From assembly GCF_001422725.1 (NCBI RefSeq), contig NZ_LMMA01000032.1, positions 729,198 to 793,197 on the forward strand: a DNA stretch of 64,000 bases, read 5' to 3'. Origin of the DNA: Flavobacterium sp. Leaf82. Its GTDB lineage: Bacteria; Bacteroidota; Bacteroidia; Flavobacteriales; Flavobacteriaceae. This document shows positions 8,973 to 17,869 of the stretch, piece by piece. The notes under the pieces are model-generated. The model was not told where the DNA came from and did no database searches. It saw only the letters and a program-made list of their open reading frames with translations. Numbering within the stretch: position 1 is the first letter of the stretch; each line of letters begins with the position of its first letter. The translations under genes and the position numbers were made by a program.

Positions 8973-9115
8973 CTTGCAATGTTTTCCTGATAAATACATT
9001 ATTGAAGTTTTGTAATCTCTGCCCATAATCGTGTAAGATTTTCTGATGGGTTGTGAATTAATTTTAACCCTCTGTAAAAGAAAATATTAGAACAACAAAA
9101 CATACCATAATCATT

Positions 9116-9484
9116 ATGATACACAAGATAGAAACGGCTGAAAATTTAATTGCTTTTAGAGCACTTGGTCAGGTTACAACTGCTGATTTTAAGAATGTTA
9201 TATTACCTGAATTAGAAGGGTTATCGAAACAGTCTAATGAAATTAATTTTTTATTTGCGCTGGATACGGATGTTCAGAATTTTACTGAAAATGTTTGGTT
9301 TCAGGATGCCGTTCTGGGATTACAGCAATTTGACAACTGGAACAGGGTTGCCATTGTTTCAGATTCTGAAGAAATTAATTTTAATGACGGATTTACATTC
9401 AATACGACGGGTGAATTACGTGGTTTTAAAAAGTTAGCTTTCAATAAAGCCTTAAAATGGGTCGAAGGAAATTCAATTTTATAA
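9116..9484 (+). CDS. SpoIIAA-like (STAS/SEC14-fold) protein
   Basis: A 122-residue soluble protein resembling the SpoIIAA-like family (PF11964): an N-terminal GQVTTADFKNVILPELEG, a middle NFLFALDTDVQNFTENVWFQD and WNRVAIVSD, then a C-terminal FKKLAFNKALKWV. These proteins have a STAS/SEC14-type fold, and their biochemical role is poorly known. It starts after a repeat-rich spacer and lies 9 bp upstream of ku, so the two are probably cotranscribed. Pairing with DNA repair may mark a stress function, which is inference. Confidence 0.75.
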   Translation: MIHKIETAENLIAFRALGQVTTADFKNVILPELEGLSKQSNEINFLFALDTDVQNFTENVWFQDAVLGLQQFDNWNRVAIVSDSEEINFNDGFTFNTTGELRGFKKLAFNKALKWVEGNSIL

Positions 9485-9493
9485 AATAAAGTT

Positions 9494-10264
9494 ATGAGAG
9501 CAATATGGACGGGATCAATTAGTTTTGGGTTAATTAATATTCCCATTAAAATATTTTCTGCGGTGCAGGAAAGCAGTATTGACATGGATATGCTGGATGA
9601 AAAGGATCATGCAAACATTAAATTTAAAAGGGTAAATGAAAATACGGGCAAAGAAGTTGCTTATGCCAGTATTGTAAAAGGCTATAAAATTGATGATAAA
9701 TATGTGATTCTTGAAGATGCTGATTTTGAAGCCGCCGATGCCGAAAAAACAAAGACTATTAATATCCAGAGTTTTGCTTTAGAAACAGAAATTAATAGTA
9801 TTTACTACGAACAACCGTATTATCTTGAGCCTGATAAAGGCGCCATGAATGCTTATGCTTTGCTTAGGGATGCGCTTGAAGCATCCGGCAAAGTAGGAGT
9901 AACGAGCTTTGTTTTGCGAAACAAGGAAAGTCTGGCGATTTTAAAACCTTATAAAAATGTGATTTTATTAAACAGAATCAGATTTGAACAGGAAATCAGG
10001 GATCCATCAGATTTAAAACTTCCTGCAGCTTCAAAAAAAGCGACAAAAGAAATGGATATGGCCGAGAAACTGATCGATCAGCTTACAGAGAAATTTGATA
10101 TTAGTGCTTATAAAGACGAATATACTGCGAAGCTTTTGCAAATTATAAAAAACAAAGCCAAAGGCAAGAAACAAGCCGCTCCAAAATTAAAAGTCGTGCA
10201 TAAACAAAGCGATGATTTAATGGCGATGCTTAAAGCAAGTCTGGAAAAAAAGAAATCCTCTTAA
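9494..10264 (+). CDS. ku: Non-homologous end-joining protein Ku
   Basis: Bacterial Ku, the homodimeric ring that threads onto double-strand DNA ends and recruits LigD. The start MRAIWTGSISFGLINIPIKI is diagnostic. The core beta-barrel residues (YYLEPDKGAMNAYALLRDAL, VGVTSFVLRNKESLAIL) follow, and the lysine-rich tail (about 215-256) is the usual LigD/DNA-interaction extension. At 256 residues it has normal length. It is convergent with ligD, and the two stop codons share the palindrome TTAA at 10261-10264, so transcripts from the two sides overlap at the ends. Confidence 0.95.
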   Translation: MRAIWTGSISFGLINIPIKIFSAVQESSIDMDMLDEKDHANIKFKRVNENTGKEVAYASIVKGYKIDDKYVILEDADFEAADAEKTKTINIQSFALETEINSIYYEQPYYLEPDKGAMNAYALLRDALEASGKVGVTSFVLRNKESLAILKPYKNVILLNRIRFEQEIRDPSDLKLPAASKKATKEMDMAEKLIDQLTEKFDISAYKDEYTAKLLQIIKNKAKGKKQAAPKLKVVHKQSDDLMAMLKASLEKKKSS

Positions 10265-12825
10265 TCGGGATTTCTATTTTCCAGTTTGTGTAATATCTTT
10301 TTGATATTGGCACCTTTACCTAAAACGGGCTGCCATAAATCTCCTTTTTTCTCAAAACGTTTCATCACATTTTTAATGGTAAATTGCGACGGATGCAGTT
10401 TCAGGTTTACTTCGCTCCATTCTAACGGTGTCGAAACTGTTGCTCCCGGTTTTGGTCTTACAGAATATGGCGCTGCGAGCGTTTGTCCGCGTCGGTTTTG
10501 TAAATAATCAATATATATTTTATGCTTTCTTTTCTTGATACTTCGTTCCAGAGAAGTTGTTTCAGGCAAACGCGATTGTATTTCTGTTGCCAGTAATTCG
10601 CCTAAAATTTTGATAGAATCGTAGTCATATTGCGCTCCAAGCGGAATATAAACATGTAATCCGGTTGCGCCAGAAGTTTTGCAGTAACACTCAGTTTCCA
10701 GTTCATCCAGCACTTCTTTTACGGTTAAAGCTGTTTTTACAACTTCTTCAAAATTATCTTTTTCAGGATCAATATCTATAACAAGCCAATCCGGATTTTC
10801 GATGTGTTTGATGGTTGAATTCCACGGATTCATTTCGATACAGCCTAAATTCGCCATATACAATAGTGTTGCTTTATCATTGCAAAGCAGGTAATTAAGA
10901 TATTCTTCGTTTGATTCTGAGAAAACTTTCTTGGTTTTTAGCCAGGCAGGGACTTTATCAACATCGACATCTTTTTGATAAAAACTGGCACCGCTGATTC
11001 CGTTAGGAAAACGATTCATAGATTGCGGACGATCTTTGAGATAGGGAAGGATCAAATCTGCCACTTCATTATAATATTGCACAATTTCTCCCTTGGTAAT
11101 TCCGTTATCAGGAAAATAAACCTTGTTTTGATTAGTAAGATGCAAAGTGGTTTTTCCTATTTTCAAATCATAATCGTTTTCTGTATTTTGAGTTGGTTTA
11201 TCTTTCATTGTATCCTCTTTTAAATTCGTTTCCGGTGCAACATCAGATTTAATGTTCGAAGGCACAAAAACCTCATTCGGTTTTTTATCAATTCGTAAAC
11301 CCAGATATACAGGATGTCTCAAATGTTTGTCATTTGTCCATTCTGAGAATTTAACCTGACAGACTAATTTAGGTTTAACCCACTGAATTTCATCTTTCAG
11401 GGCAATTTTTTCGTTGAGCGGAGATTCATTTACAAAATAAGGTTTTAAGCTCGTATACAATTCCTTAAGAGTAGAATCTGTAAATCCAGTTCCGCATTTT
11501 CCAATAAACTGAAGTCTTTTTCCATAATATTGTCCGAGTAAAATCGCACCAAAATATTTTCTGGATTTCTTAGGTTCAGTAATTCCAATAATTATGGCTT
11601 CTTCTTCATTCGAAATTTTAATTTTAAGCCAGTCTGTACTTCTTTTATTAGAAATATAAGTGCTGTCAGTTTTTTTTGCAATTATTCCTTCGCCTTTGCT
11701 TTTTATCGAAAGATCAAATTGATTCAACCCTTTTTCGACGGTATGTTCTGAGAAAAAAACATTTTTAAAACCATATTTATTCAGCAAAATTTTAAGTAAT
11801 TCTTTTCTTTCCAGTAAGGATAAATCGGTAATTAGGTTTCCGTCTAAATTCAGTAAATCAAAAACATAATATTTTAAAGTTCCCAAACCCGTTTTAAGAT
11901 AGTTTTGAAGCAACTGGAAATTTGCTTTTCCGTTTTCATCTTCCACAACAATTTCGCCGTCTAATACTGCAATATGATCTATTTTCTGTAATTCATCTGC
12001 AATGGGTTTGAAATTGGTGTTAAAAGATAGTTTATTTCGGCTAAATAATTGCACATCAGCAGGATTAATTACAGCTATTGCGCGATAACCATCATATTTA
12101 TTTTCGAAAACCCAATGAGAATCATCAAATGCTTTTTCGCGTATTGTGGCAAGCATGGGTTTAATGAAAACAGCCGGTTCCAGAGCAGAATCATCCTCTA
12201 AAGCCTTTTCTTTTTTGACGCTTTTCTTTTTCTCGATGGTTTCGTTTAATTTTTTGGAATTTTTCTCCAGTTCTTCTAATGTTCTTTGAGAAAGAACTGA
12301 TTTATTTTTATTCAAAACATCACTTTCAGAAGCATGCGGATCACTTTTTTTAAGCAGTAACCACGCATTTTCCTGTTTTCCTTTGAGTTTTATTAAAGAG
12401 AATTCTCCTTTGAGTTTTTTTCCTTTTAGAATAAAACTTAAATGTCCTTTTTTAAGATCGCTTAAGAGTGTTTTTTCAGGATTTGCTGTTTTTTCATCCG
12501 GAGTATAAGTACCATTATCCCAAACGATAACATTTCCGGCACCGTAATTTCCGGCAGGAATTGTTCCTTCAAAATCTTTATAACTGTACGGATGATCTTC
12601 GACCATCATCGCCAGACGTTTGTCATCAGGATTCATTGACGGGCCTTTAGGAATCGCCCAGCTTTTAAGAACGCCGTCCATTTCAAGCCTAAAATCATAA
12701 TGCAAATGCGAAGCAGCATGTTTTTGAACTACAAAAATCAATTCGCTTGCTGATTTTTCGACTTTGCCTTTTGGTTCCTGAGTTTGTTTAAAATCTCTTT
12801 TTTGATTGTATTTAGACAGTGACAT
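10261..12825 (-). CDS. ligD: ATP-dependent DNA ligase D (PE-Lig-Pol)
   Basis: Multidomain NHEJ ligase of 854 residues. The N-terminal 3'-phosphoesterase domain (about 25-160) has QKHAASHLHYDFRLEMDG. The central ATP-dependent ligase domain (about 215-520) has the adenylated Lys in ENKYDGYRAI (Lys243) and DGEIVVEDENG. The C-terminal primase-polymerase domain (about 560-850) has the catalytic DIDPE acidic pair and CYCKTSGATGLHVYIPLG. The order phosphoesterase-ligase-polymerase is the Pseudomonas type, not the mycobacterial one. A Lys/Glu-rich linker spans about 180-215. The start overlaps the upstream membrane-protein gene by 14 bp, which suggests translational coupling. Together with Ku it forms a complete minimal NHEJ system. 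Confidence 0.95.
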   Translation of the reverse strand: MSLSKYNQKRDFKQTQEPKGKVEKSASELIFVVQKHAASHLHYDFRLEMDGVLKSWAIPKGPSMNPDDKRLAMMVEDHPYSYKDFEGTIPAGNYGAGNVIVWDNGTYTPDEKTANPEKTLLSDLKKGHLSFILKGKKLKGEFSLIKLKGKQENAWLLLKKSDPHASESDVLNKNKSVLSQRTLEELEKNSKKLNETIEKKKSVKKEKALEDDSALEPAVFIKPMLATIREKAFDDSHWVFENKYDGYRAIAVINPADVQLFSRNKLSFNTNFKPIADELQKIDHIAVLDGEIVVEDENGKANFQLLQNYLKTGLGTLKYYVFDLLNLDGNLITDLSLLERKELLKILLNKYGFKNVFFSEHTVEKGLNQFDLSIKSKGEGIIAKKTDSTYISNKRSTDWLKIKISNEEEAIIIGITEPKKSRKYFGAILLGQYYGKRLQFIGKCGTGFTDSTLKELYTSLKPYFVNESPLNEKIALKDEIQWVKPKLVCQVKFSEWTNDKHLRHPVYLGLRIDKKPNEVFVPSNIKSDVAPETNLKEDTMKDKPTQNTENDYDLKIGKTTLHLTNQNKVYFPDNGITKGEIVQYYNEVADLILPYLKDRPQSMNRFPNGISGASFYQKDVDVDKVPAWLKTKKVFSESNEEYLNYLLCNDKATLLYMANLGCIEMNPWNSTIKHIENPDWLVIDIDPEKDNFEEVVKTALTVKEVLDELETECYCKTSGATGLHVYIPLGAQYDYDSIKILGELLATEIQSRLPETTSLERSIKKRKHKIYIDYLQNRRGQTLAAPYSVRPKPGATVSTPLEWSEVNLKLHPSQFTIKNVMKRFEKKGDLWQPVLGKGANIKKILHKLENRNPD

Positions 12826-13294
12826 ATGTTTTCGCTAATATTAATATTGTTATAGAAAGGGAATAAACCGCCGTTGCGACAAGACCAAAAACGATGTGGG
12901 CAAGCAACAGCTGAAAATAATATCCTTTAAAATCGATTGCAGGTTTATGATCACTTAGTTTAAACATAATCATCCAGCCCAGAATACCAATAACCCCACT
13001 TACAAATCCTAGTAAAAAAGCAGTTAAAAATGAAATAGGCAAAATATCCCTTATCCATAAAAAATAATACGCCGCTACAAAAAGAAAACCTATAAAATAA
13101 TGGAGTATCCAGGCTAATGTTGCCTTTGTTTGCTCCGGTAATTTAATATTAAGTTTAGTTAGCATAAAGGTGAGCAAAACGGGTTCTTTATACAATTCCC
13201 GAAAGCTTGCAGATGCTGCGTAACTAAATAATGTCATGGCAGATGTTGCTGCGATCGAAACTATTATTAGTTGTAAAAAAACATAAATATCCAT
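12812..13294 (-). CDS. Four-helix integral membrane protein
   Basis: A 160-residue inner-membrane protein with four predicted helices (about residues 7-28, 60-82, 86-112 and 128-152) and very few charged residues. I do not recognise the family. It precedes ligD with a 14 bp overlap, so both are probably translated from the same mRNA. A link to DNA repair would be guilt by association only. Confidence 0.7.
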   Translation of the reverse strand: MDIYVFLQLIIVSIAATSAMTLFSYAASASFRELYKEPVLLTFMLTKLNIKLPEQTKATLAWILHYFIGFLFVAAYYFLWIRDILPISFLTAFLLGFVSGVIGILGWMIMFKLSDHKPAIDFKGYYFQLLLAHIVFGLVATAVYSLSITILILAKTYVTV

Positions 13295-13355
13295 AGTAGA
13301 TTGATTTATAGATTTATAATTTTTTGATCATTTTGTCAGGTGTTATGAGGTAAAA

Positions 13356-13391
13356 TAAAATAAACCATTCGTTGCGAATGGTTTATTTTTT
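13356..13391. terminator. Terminator in gap beside acidic protein gene
   Basis: AAAATAAACCATTCG / CGAATGGTTTATTTT with a three-base loop and flanking A and T runs. It can serve the minus-strand acidic-protein gene that ends just to the right. Confidence 0.75.
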
Positions 13392-13403
13392 AAAGCACAA
13401 TGC

Positions 13404-13877
13404 TTAAAATTTTCTGGGATTATTTACAGGATCTTTTTCTTCCAGATCCTGATCAATGTCGTATTCCTGATCGAGTTCGTCCTGCTTGAGGCTATCTGTG
13501 GCAAAGCTGTCAGGATCACGATCATTTTCATCATAATCTTCTATAAGATCATCGTCTAAATCGCTTTCGTCCAGGTCTTCATCCAGATCATCCTTTTCAG
13601 AATAATCGTCATCTTCGTTTTCCCTGTCAAGTGCATTTGAGAAATTTTCATCTAAATCATCCTCATTTTCATTCTGGGTCTGATTAAAGATTTCTTCATC
13701 GTCTTCGTACTCTTCATCGTTTCTTTTTTGATATTCATCTACATAACTTTCGTCGGTATTGTGACTTGAAGCATAAATATCATTTTGTTTTTTATCAGGT
13801 TTCTGACGGATATCATCTTCGGGATGATAAAAATTACGGTCATCCCGACCGTAATTCTCACTATTTCCTATTATCAT
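13404..13877 (-). CDS. Highly acidic low-complexity protein
   Basis: A 157-residue protein dominated by Asp and Glu (runs such as DDDYSEKDDLDEDLDESD), with no signal peptide, cysteines or hydrophobic core. It is almost certainly disordered. No family is recognised. Such polyacidic proteins occur near stress genes in Flavobacterium and might buffer ions, mimic DNA or stabilise proteins; none of this is shown. It follows, on the same strand, a 41-residue very basic ORF 21 bp upstream, an opposite-charge pairing that may be meaningful. Confidence 0.65.
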   Translation of the reverse strand: MIIGNSENYGRDDRNFYHPEDDIRQKPDKKQNDIYASSHNTDESYVDEYQKRNDEEYEDDEEIFNQTQNENEDDLDENFSNALDRENEDDDYSEKDDLDEDLDESDLDDDLIEDYDENDRDPDSFATDSLKQDELDQEYDIDQDLEEKDPVNNPRKF

Positions 13878-13898
13878 ATTATAATGATTTAGAGGTTT

Positions 13899-14024
13899 TT
13901 ACTTTTTAGTCGTTGGAGACTTTTTTGTATCAGCAGATTTTGTAGTACTTTTTGAAGTACTCGTTTTTTTATCTGTTGCTTTTGTACCTGTTGTACTGCT
14001 GTTTTTGTGGTTTGAAGTGTTCAT
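13899..14024 (-). CDS. Small Lys/Thr/Ser-rich basic protein
   Basis: A 41-residue ORF from an ATG at 14024 to TAA at 13899. It is made almost only of Thr, Ser, Lys and Ala (for example TKATDKKTSTSKSTTKSADT). The composition is like the N-terminal tail of the YciF-like protein at 24843. It could bind nucleic acid in the manner of histone-H1-like tails, or the acidic partner next to it. Low-complexity AT-rich DNA can produce such frames by chance, but the clean start and stop and the same-strand neighbour argue for a real gene. Confidence 0.5.
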   Translation of the reverse strand: MNTSNHKNSSTTGTKATDKKTSTSKSTTKSADTKKSPTTKK

Positions 14025-14321
14025 AATATTAGATATTAAATTAATAGTTAATTAAAGTTTCCTTTTATTTTCATTTAGTTGAATGTTAAAAGGTTAAACC
14101 AAAATTACCATCAATACGTATATATTTACTTATACGATTCTGCAGAGTAATTATATAATTTTCAGCATATTAAGATATGGGTTTTTAAGTGCTTATAATG
14201 AAAATTATATAATTTGAAAAGAGGATTTTGTAAGTAGTTTTTAGTTAATTTTTAAATATTTACATAAGAATTTATGCCTGTAAACAGCGCATATTTTAAA
14301 TAAGAATTTAAACTTATTACT

Positions 14322-14777
14322 ATGAATAAAAAAGGACCTATAGTAATAATCGAGAATAAGCAGGAAGACCGTAAGTTATTTATTGAAGTTTTTATGGAAC
14401 TAAATTACTCTAACTCGATTATATATTTTAATACTGCCGAAGCGGCGTGCAGTTATATGTTGCGGAATAAAATAAAACCTTTTTTGGTTTTCTCTGATAT
14501 TGTGTTGCTTAATGTGATGAATTACAAGGTTATGGAAACTAATCCTGACAATGGTGTAGGAACAATGTTCAATTGCCCGTATTTGTTCTTTACAACACTA
14601 TTTGAACAGAGTTTTGTGATCGACCCTTATTCGCTGCCCACGCACAGCTATTTTGTAAAGCCTTTTGATTATACTAAATTTAAGCAGGTAATCAAGACGA
14701 TTGTAGAGTATTGGAGTAAACCAAAATCTATTGCGCAATACAATAAAATAGAAATTAAATCAATAAAAATTGAATAG
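14322..14777 (+). CDS. Stand-alone receiver-domain protein
   Basis: A 151-residue protein with a response-regulator fold only. The first strand is IVIIENKQEDRKLF (acidic residues Glu11 and Asp16), the probable phospho-acceptor is Asp59 in LVFSDIVLL, a Thr pair lies at TTLFEQ and the invariant Lys113 is in YFVKPF. There is no output domain, so it works by protein contact or as a phosphate shuttle. No cognate kinase is adjacent. An insertion between the Asp strand and the next helix (residues 65-85) is somewhat longer than usual. Confidence 0.8.
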   Translation: MNKKGPIVIIENKQEDRKLFIEVFMELNYSNSIIYFNTAEAACSYMLRNKIKPFLVFSDIVLLNVMNYKVMETNPDNGVGTMFNCPYLFFTTLFEQSFVIDPYSLPTHSYFVKPFDYTKFKQVIKTIVEYWSKPKSIAQYNKIEIKSIKIE

Positions 14778-14784
14778 TAAAAGA

Positions 14785-14812
14785 AAGATATCGTAATGGG
14801 TATCTTTTTTTT
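14785..14812 (+). terminator. Terminator after receiver protein
   Basis: AAAGATA / TATCTTT stem with a ten-base loop followed by a run of about ten T, directly downstream of the stop. Confidence 0.7.
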
Positions 14813-14965
14813 TTAGTGCTATATCGCTATCTTTTTGAAATTCATTGCGATATCTAATTATAATTTTCTGTATAATTTTCATAAGTAATTGATTTTTAAT
14901 TGTTTAAACACAGGTATTGTTTTCGCTTGTTTATTTTATCATACATTAACTAAAAAAATATAAAA

Positions 14966-15810
14966 ATGGAAAATGATAAAAAAACATGGTTTATTACTGG
15001 AACTTCTCAAGGAATTGGGCTTATTTTAGTACAGCAATTATTAGCGCAGGGGTTTAATGTGGCGGCAACTGCAAGAGATGTTGATTCGCTCAAAAAAGCA
15101 GTTGGTATTTCGTCAGTTCAATTTTTGCCTTTGCAGGTTGATTTGATTAATGAAAACAGTGTCAAACAAGCTGTAAAAGAGACCGTAGGACAATTTGGAT
15201 CTATACATTATTTAGTAAATAATGCGGGATATGGCTTAATAGGAGGAATAGAAGAAAGCTCTGATGCTGAAGTTCGCGCTAATTTTGATGTAATGTTTTT
15301 GGTTTACTCAATGTCACCAGAGCCGTTTTGCCTTATATGCGAAACAATAAATCTGGGCATATAATCAATCTTTCGTCGGTTTTTGGATTATTAGCCGGAG
15401 CAGGCTGGGGAATTTATTGCAGTACTAAATTTGCAGTCGAAGCTATTTCTGAGGCATTGGAACAAGAGGTTAAGCCTTTTGGAATTAATGTTACGATTAT
15501 TGAACCGGGTTATGTGCGTACTAATTTCTTAAACAGCAGTTCTCTTATCACAACAAAAGCTCCTTTAGAAGAATATACGGCTATTCGCGAAGCTGTGCGC
15601 AAACATCAGGAAGATATTCCGGGCAAACAGTTGGGTGATCCTGATAAGGTGGCGGCATTAATTATAAATATTGTACAAAATCCTGAACCGCCTTTGCGTA
15701 TTCTTACCGGATCAGATGCGTACCAGTTTGCCAATTATAAAATTGATTCCCTTAAAACTGAAATCGAAAAAAATAAAGAACTTACATTCTCAACCGATTA
15801 CTTGGTTTGA
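14966..15810 (+). pseudogene. SDR oxidoreductase broken by a one-base frameshift
   Basis: Classical short-chain dehydrogenase of about 280 residues if restored. Frame 1 (from 14966) carries the cofactor motif TGTSQGIG and NNAG (in LVNNAGYG). Near 15291-15293 the frame changes: after RANFDV the sequence continues in the next frame as NVFGLLNVTRAVLPYMRNN, then HIINLSS and the catalytic YCSTK, to the stop at 15810. One missing A in GTAATG would explain it. The rest is intact with no decay, so this is either a very recent mutation or a sequencing error. Read literally, frame 1 stops at 15364 and lacks the catalytic Tyr and Lys. Confidence 0.85.
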
Positions 15811-15823
15811 GAATTTCATAAAA

Positions 15824-15862
15824 AAATTTCCCAGTTTCAAACCGCATGAAACTGGGGAATTG
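15824..15862. terminator. Hairpin after SDR gene
   Basis: AATTTCCCAGTTTCA / TGAAACTGGGGAATT with a six-base loop lies 14 bp after the SDR stop. An A run precedes it and only a weak T tract follows, so termination on the plus strand is probable but not certain. Confidence 0.55.
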
Positions 15863-15968
15863 TAGAAAAATAAAAACACAAACGTGAGGCTAATTAAATC
15901 GCCTGTAGCAACTCTGTTTTATATTAAAAATTTACGGGAACTAGAATAAATGCTGTGCCGGAATGTTA

Positions 15969-15976
15969 TATATTTG
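15969..15976 (+). promoter_or_regulatory. Candidate promoter -7 element for deacetylase gene
   Basis: TATATTTG fits the Bacteroidota consensus TAnnTTTG, 52 bp upstream of the ATG. No TTG -33 element was found at the expected distance, so support is partial. Confidence 0.4.
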
Positions 15977-16027
15977 AGGTATATAAGTATGTTTTTAAGA
16001 GCCAAAACCATTAATTACGCGTAATAT

Positions 16028-16807
16028 ATGAAGCTATTCTACACTAAAGCAATGCTATTTTTACTGTTCTTAACTTTCTCTTCGTGTGAAACCAAAAAAG
16101 AAAAACCAGAATCAAAACCTTATAAAGCCGGCGTGCTTTTATCTTTTGATGATGCTTATGTTGATGAATGGTATGAAGCCGATCTGGCCTTGAAAAAATA
16201 CGGATGGAAAGCCACTTTTAATGTCTGCAGAATAGATTCTATTGGAGCTCCGCAAATAAAAAAACTTCTTGAAATGCAAAAAGAAGGACATGAAATTGCC
16301 GGTCATGGTTATCATCATTATAATGCGGTTAAGTTTGTAAAGCAACACGGGATTGATGCTTATATGAAACAGGAAGTAGATCCTATGATTGTGTCAATGA
16401 AAAGGCTTAATTTTAAAGCTACTTCATTTGCGTATCCTTACGGAGAAAGATCTGATGCACTGGATAAAGCATTATCTAATGATTTCAGGATCATAAGAGG
16501 AAGAGCTTTTGGAGGCGAAGCACCTGAAAAACAAGATAGTTTTTTTAATAATTCAAAAATTGTTTTTGCTTTTGATATAGACAACAGCCATATTCATTTT
16601 AGTATTCCGTATGTTTTAGAATTGCTGGATTATGCTAAAAAACACAATAAAATTCTACTATTATGCGGTCATAAACCCGTAAAAAATGTGACTGAAAATT
16701 ATCAGACCAAAATAGAAACCTTAGAGTTTATTTGTAAATACATGAAACTTAATGATCTTAAGTTTTATAAATTGTCTGACTTAGATGATTTACTTCCGGA
16801 ACAATAA
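16028..16807 (+). CDS. Polysaccharide deacetylase lipoprotein (NodB fold)
   Basis: A 259-residue lipoprotein (lipobox FSSC, Cys20) of carbohydrate esterase family 4 type. Motif 1 is LLSFDDAYVDE (Asp41, Asp42), motif 2 the metal-binding HEIAGHGYHH, and motif 3 FAYPYGER. A late LLLCGHKP may supply the final His. Such enzymes remove acetyl groups from chitin, peptidoglycan or other polysaccharides in the periplasm or at the cell surface. The gene is monocistronic with its own terminator. The polymer acted on cannot be told from the sequence. Confidence 0.85.
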   Translation: MKLFYTKAMLFLLFLTFSSCETKKEKPESKPYKAGVLLSFDDAYVDEWYEADLALKKYGWKATFNVCRIDSIGAPQIKKLLEMQKEGHEIAGHGYHHYNAVKFVKQHGIDAYMKQEVDPMIVSMKRLNFKATSFAYPYGERSDALDKALSNDFRIIRGRAFGGEAPEKQDSFFNNSKIVFAFDIDNSHIHFSIPYVLELLDYAKKHNKILLLCGHKPVKNVTENYQTKIETLEFICKYMKLNDLKFYKLSDLDDLLPEQ

Positions 16808-16832
16808 AATTCTCTGTTTTTTAAATTGAAAT

Positions 16833-16872
16833 AAAAAATCCTATTTTATTATGAAATAGGATTTTTTGTTTT
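16833..16872. terminator. Bidirectional terminator
   Basis: AAAAAATCCTATTTTA / TGAAATAGGATTTTTT hairpin between the convergent deacetylase and proline dehydrogenase genes. A on one side and T on the other allow use from both strands. Confidence 0.85.
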
Positions 16873-16927
16873 TTAGAAATTTTTACAGCCAAATTAAAAT
16901 CTGCAAAATATATTGAAAATAAGAATC

Positions 16928-17869
16928 TTAGCTAACAACATCATGTAAAGCCTGAAATATATTCAAAGGATATTCGGCGATTCTGTTGCACAGGTACAAA
17001 TACCATTCTTTGCCATATACAAAGTAAATTTTTGTTGGATAACCTTGCTCTTTTAAGATTCTTAATTGCTCATTTTGAATACCATACAAACTTTCAAATT
17101 CATATAAATCTTTATTGGGCTTGTAATTTTCGATCATTGCCACAACTTCTTTCTGAATTAGATCATGATGCGTGGCAATAGCACATTTATGCTTTCTTGA
17201 AAACAGTTGGTCTATATAATATAAATAGCGTTCATCCAGTGCGTTACCTCTGGCAATCGAAACGCCTTCAGGTGTAGCAAAAGCTCCTTTTACGATTCTT
17301 ATTCTGCCGTTTTGTTGCACCAAATCTTCAAAATCATCTTTTGATCTGTGCAGGTACGCCTGTAAAGTGATAGAAACGTTATCATATGTTTTAGAAGCAG
17401 TTTTGTATAGATCGATAACAGCATCTGTTACTTCGATATTTTCTGCACTAATTGTTACTTCAATATTCTCTTTTTTAGCCTCTTTACAGATCAAATCTAA
17501 GTTGTTTAAACACAGTTCTTTTGATAGAGATAATCCGATGTGCGAAAGATCGAGGGAAAAAGTAGAGTTCAGTTTTTGTTTTGAAATCTCCTGTGCAATC
17601 CTGACAAATTCCTGAGATGCCTCAAAAGCCTCTTTTTCAGTCAGCGTATTTTCGCCCATGAATTCTATAGAGGTTTTAAAACCTTGTTTGTTTTGGTCCT
17701 GAACCTTAACAATGGTTTCTTCTAATGTTTCACCACCAATATATCGGTCTGCCGCTTTTTTGATTGTTTTAAAAAGAATTTCGTTAGAAAGAATGTACTC
17801 TTTTGCCTGTTCGTTTAGCGCCGCTTTTCTTAAAGCACTGGCACCCATTAGTAATAAATCCTGTTGCAT
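16928..17869 (-). CDS. Proline dehydrogenase-like flavoprotein
   Basis: A 313-residue monofunctional PRODH-fold protein, close in length to the Thermus enzyme. The TIM-barrel motifs are present: SLDLSHIG, ITLQAYLHRS, RIRIVKGAF, IATHH, EFESLYG and YGKEWYLYLCNRIAE. The last motif normally reads YLxRRxAE, where both Arg bind the proline carboxylate; here the first is Asn. FAD-binding positions look kept. Proline dehydrogenase oxidises proline to pyrroline-5-carboxylate and passes electrons to quinone. The changed Arg may mean a different amino acid substrate or low activity. The P5C dehydrogenase gene is not adjacent. Confidence 0.75.
   Translation of the reverse strand: MQQDLLLMGASALRKAALNEQAKEYILSNEILFKTIKKAADRYIGGETLEETIVKVQDQNKQGFKTSIEFMGENTLTEKEAFEASQEFVRIAQEISKQKLNSTFSLDLSHIGLSLSKELCLNNLDLICKEAKKENIEVTISAENIEVTDAVIDLYKTASKTYDNVSITLQAYLHRSKDDFEDLVQQNGRIRIVKGAFATPEGVSIARGNALDERYLYYIDQLFSRKHKCAIATHHDLIQKEVVAMIENYKPNKDLYEFESLYGIQNEQLRILKEQGYPTKIYFVYGKEWYLYLCNRIAEYPLNIFQALHDVVS

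Noticed and set aside
14966..15810. Programmed frameshift in the SDR gene
   Set aside because: There is no long slippery run or pseudoknot at the join, and SDR genes are not known to use recoding.
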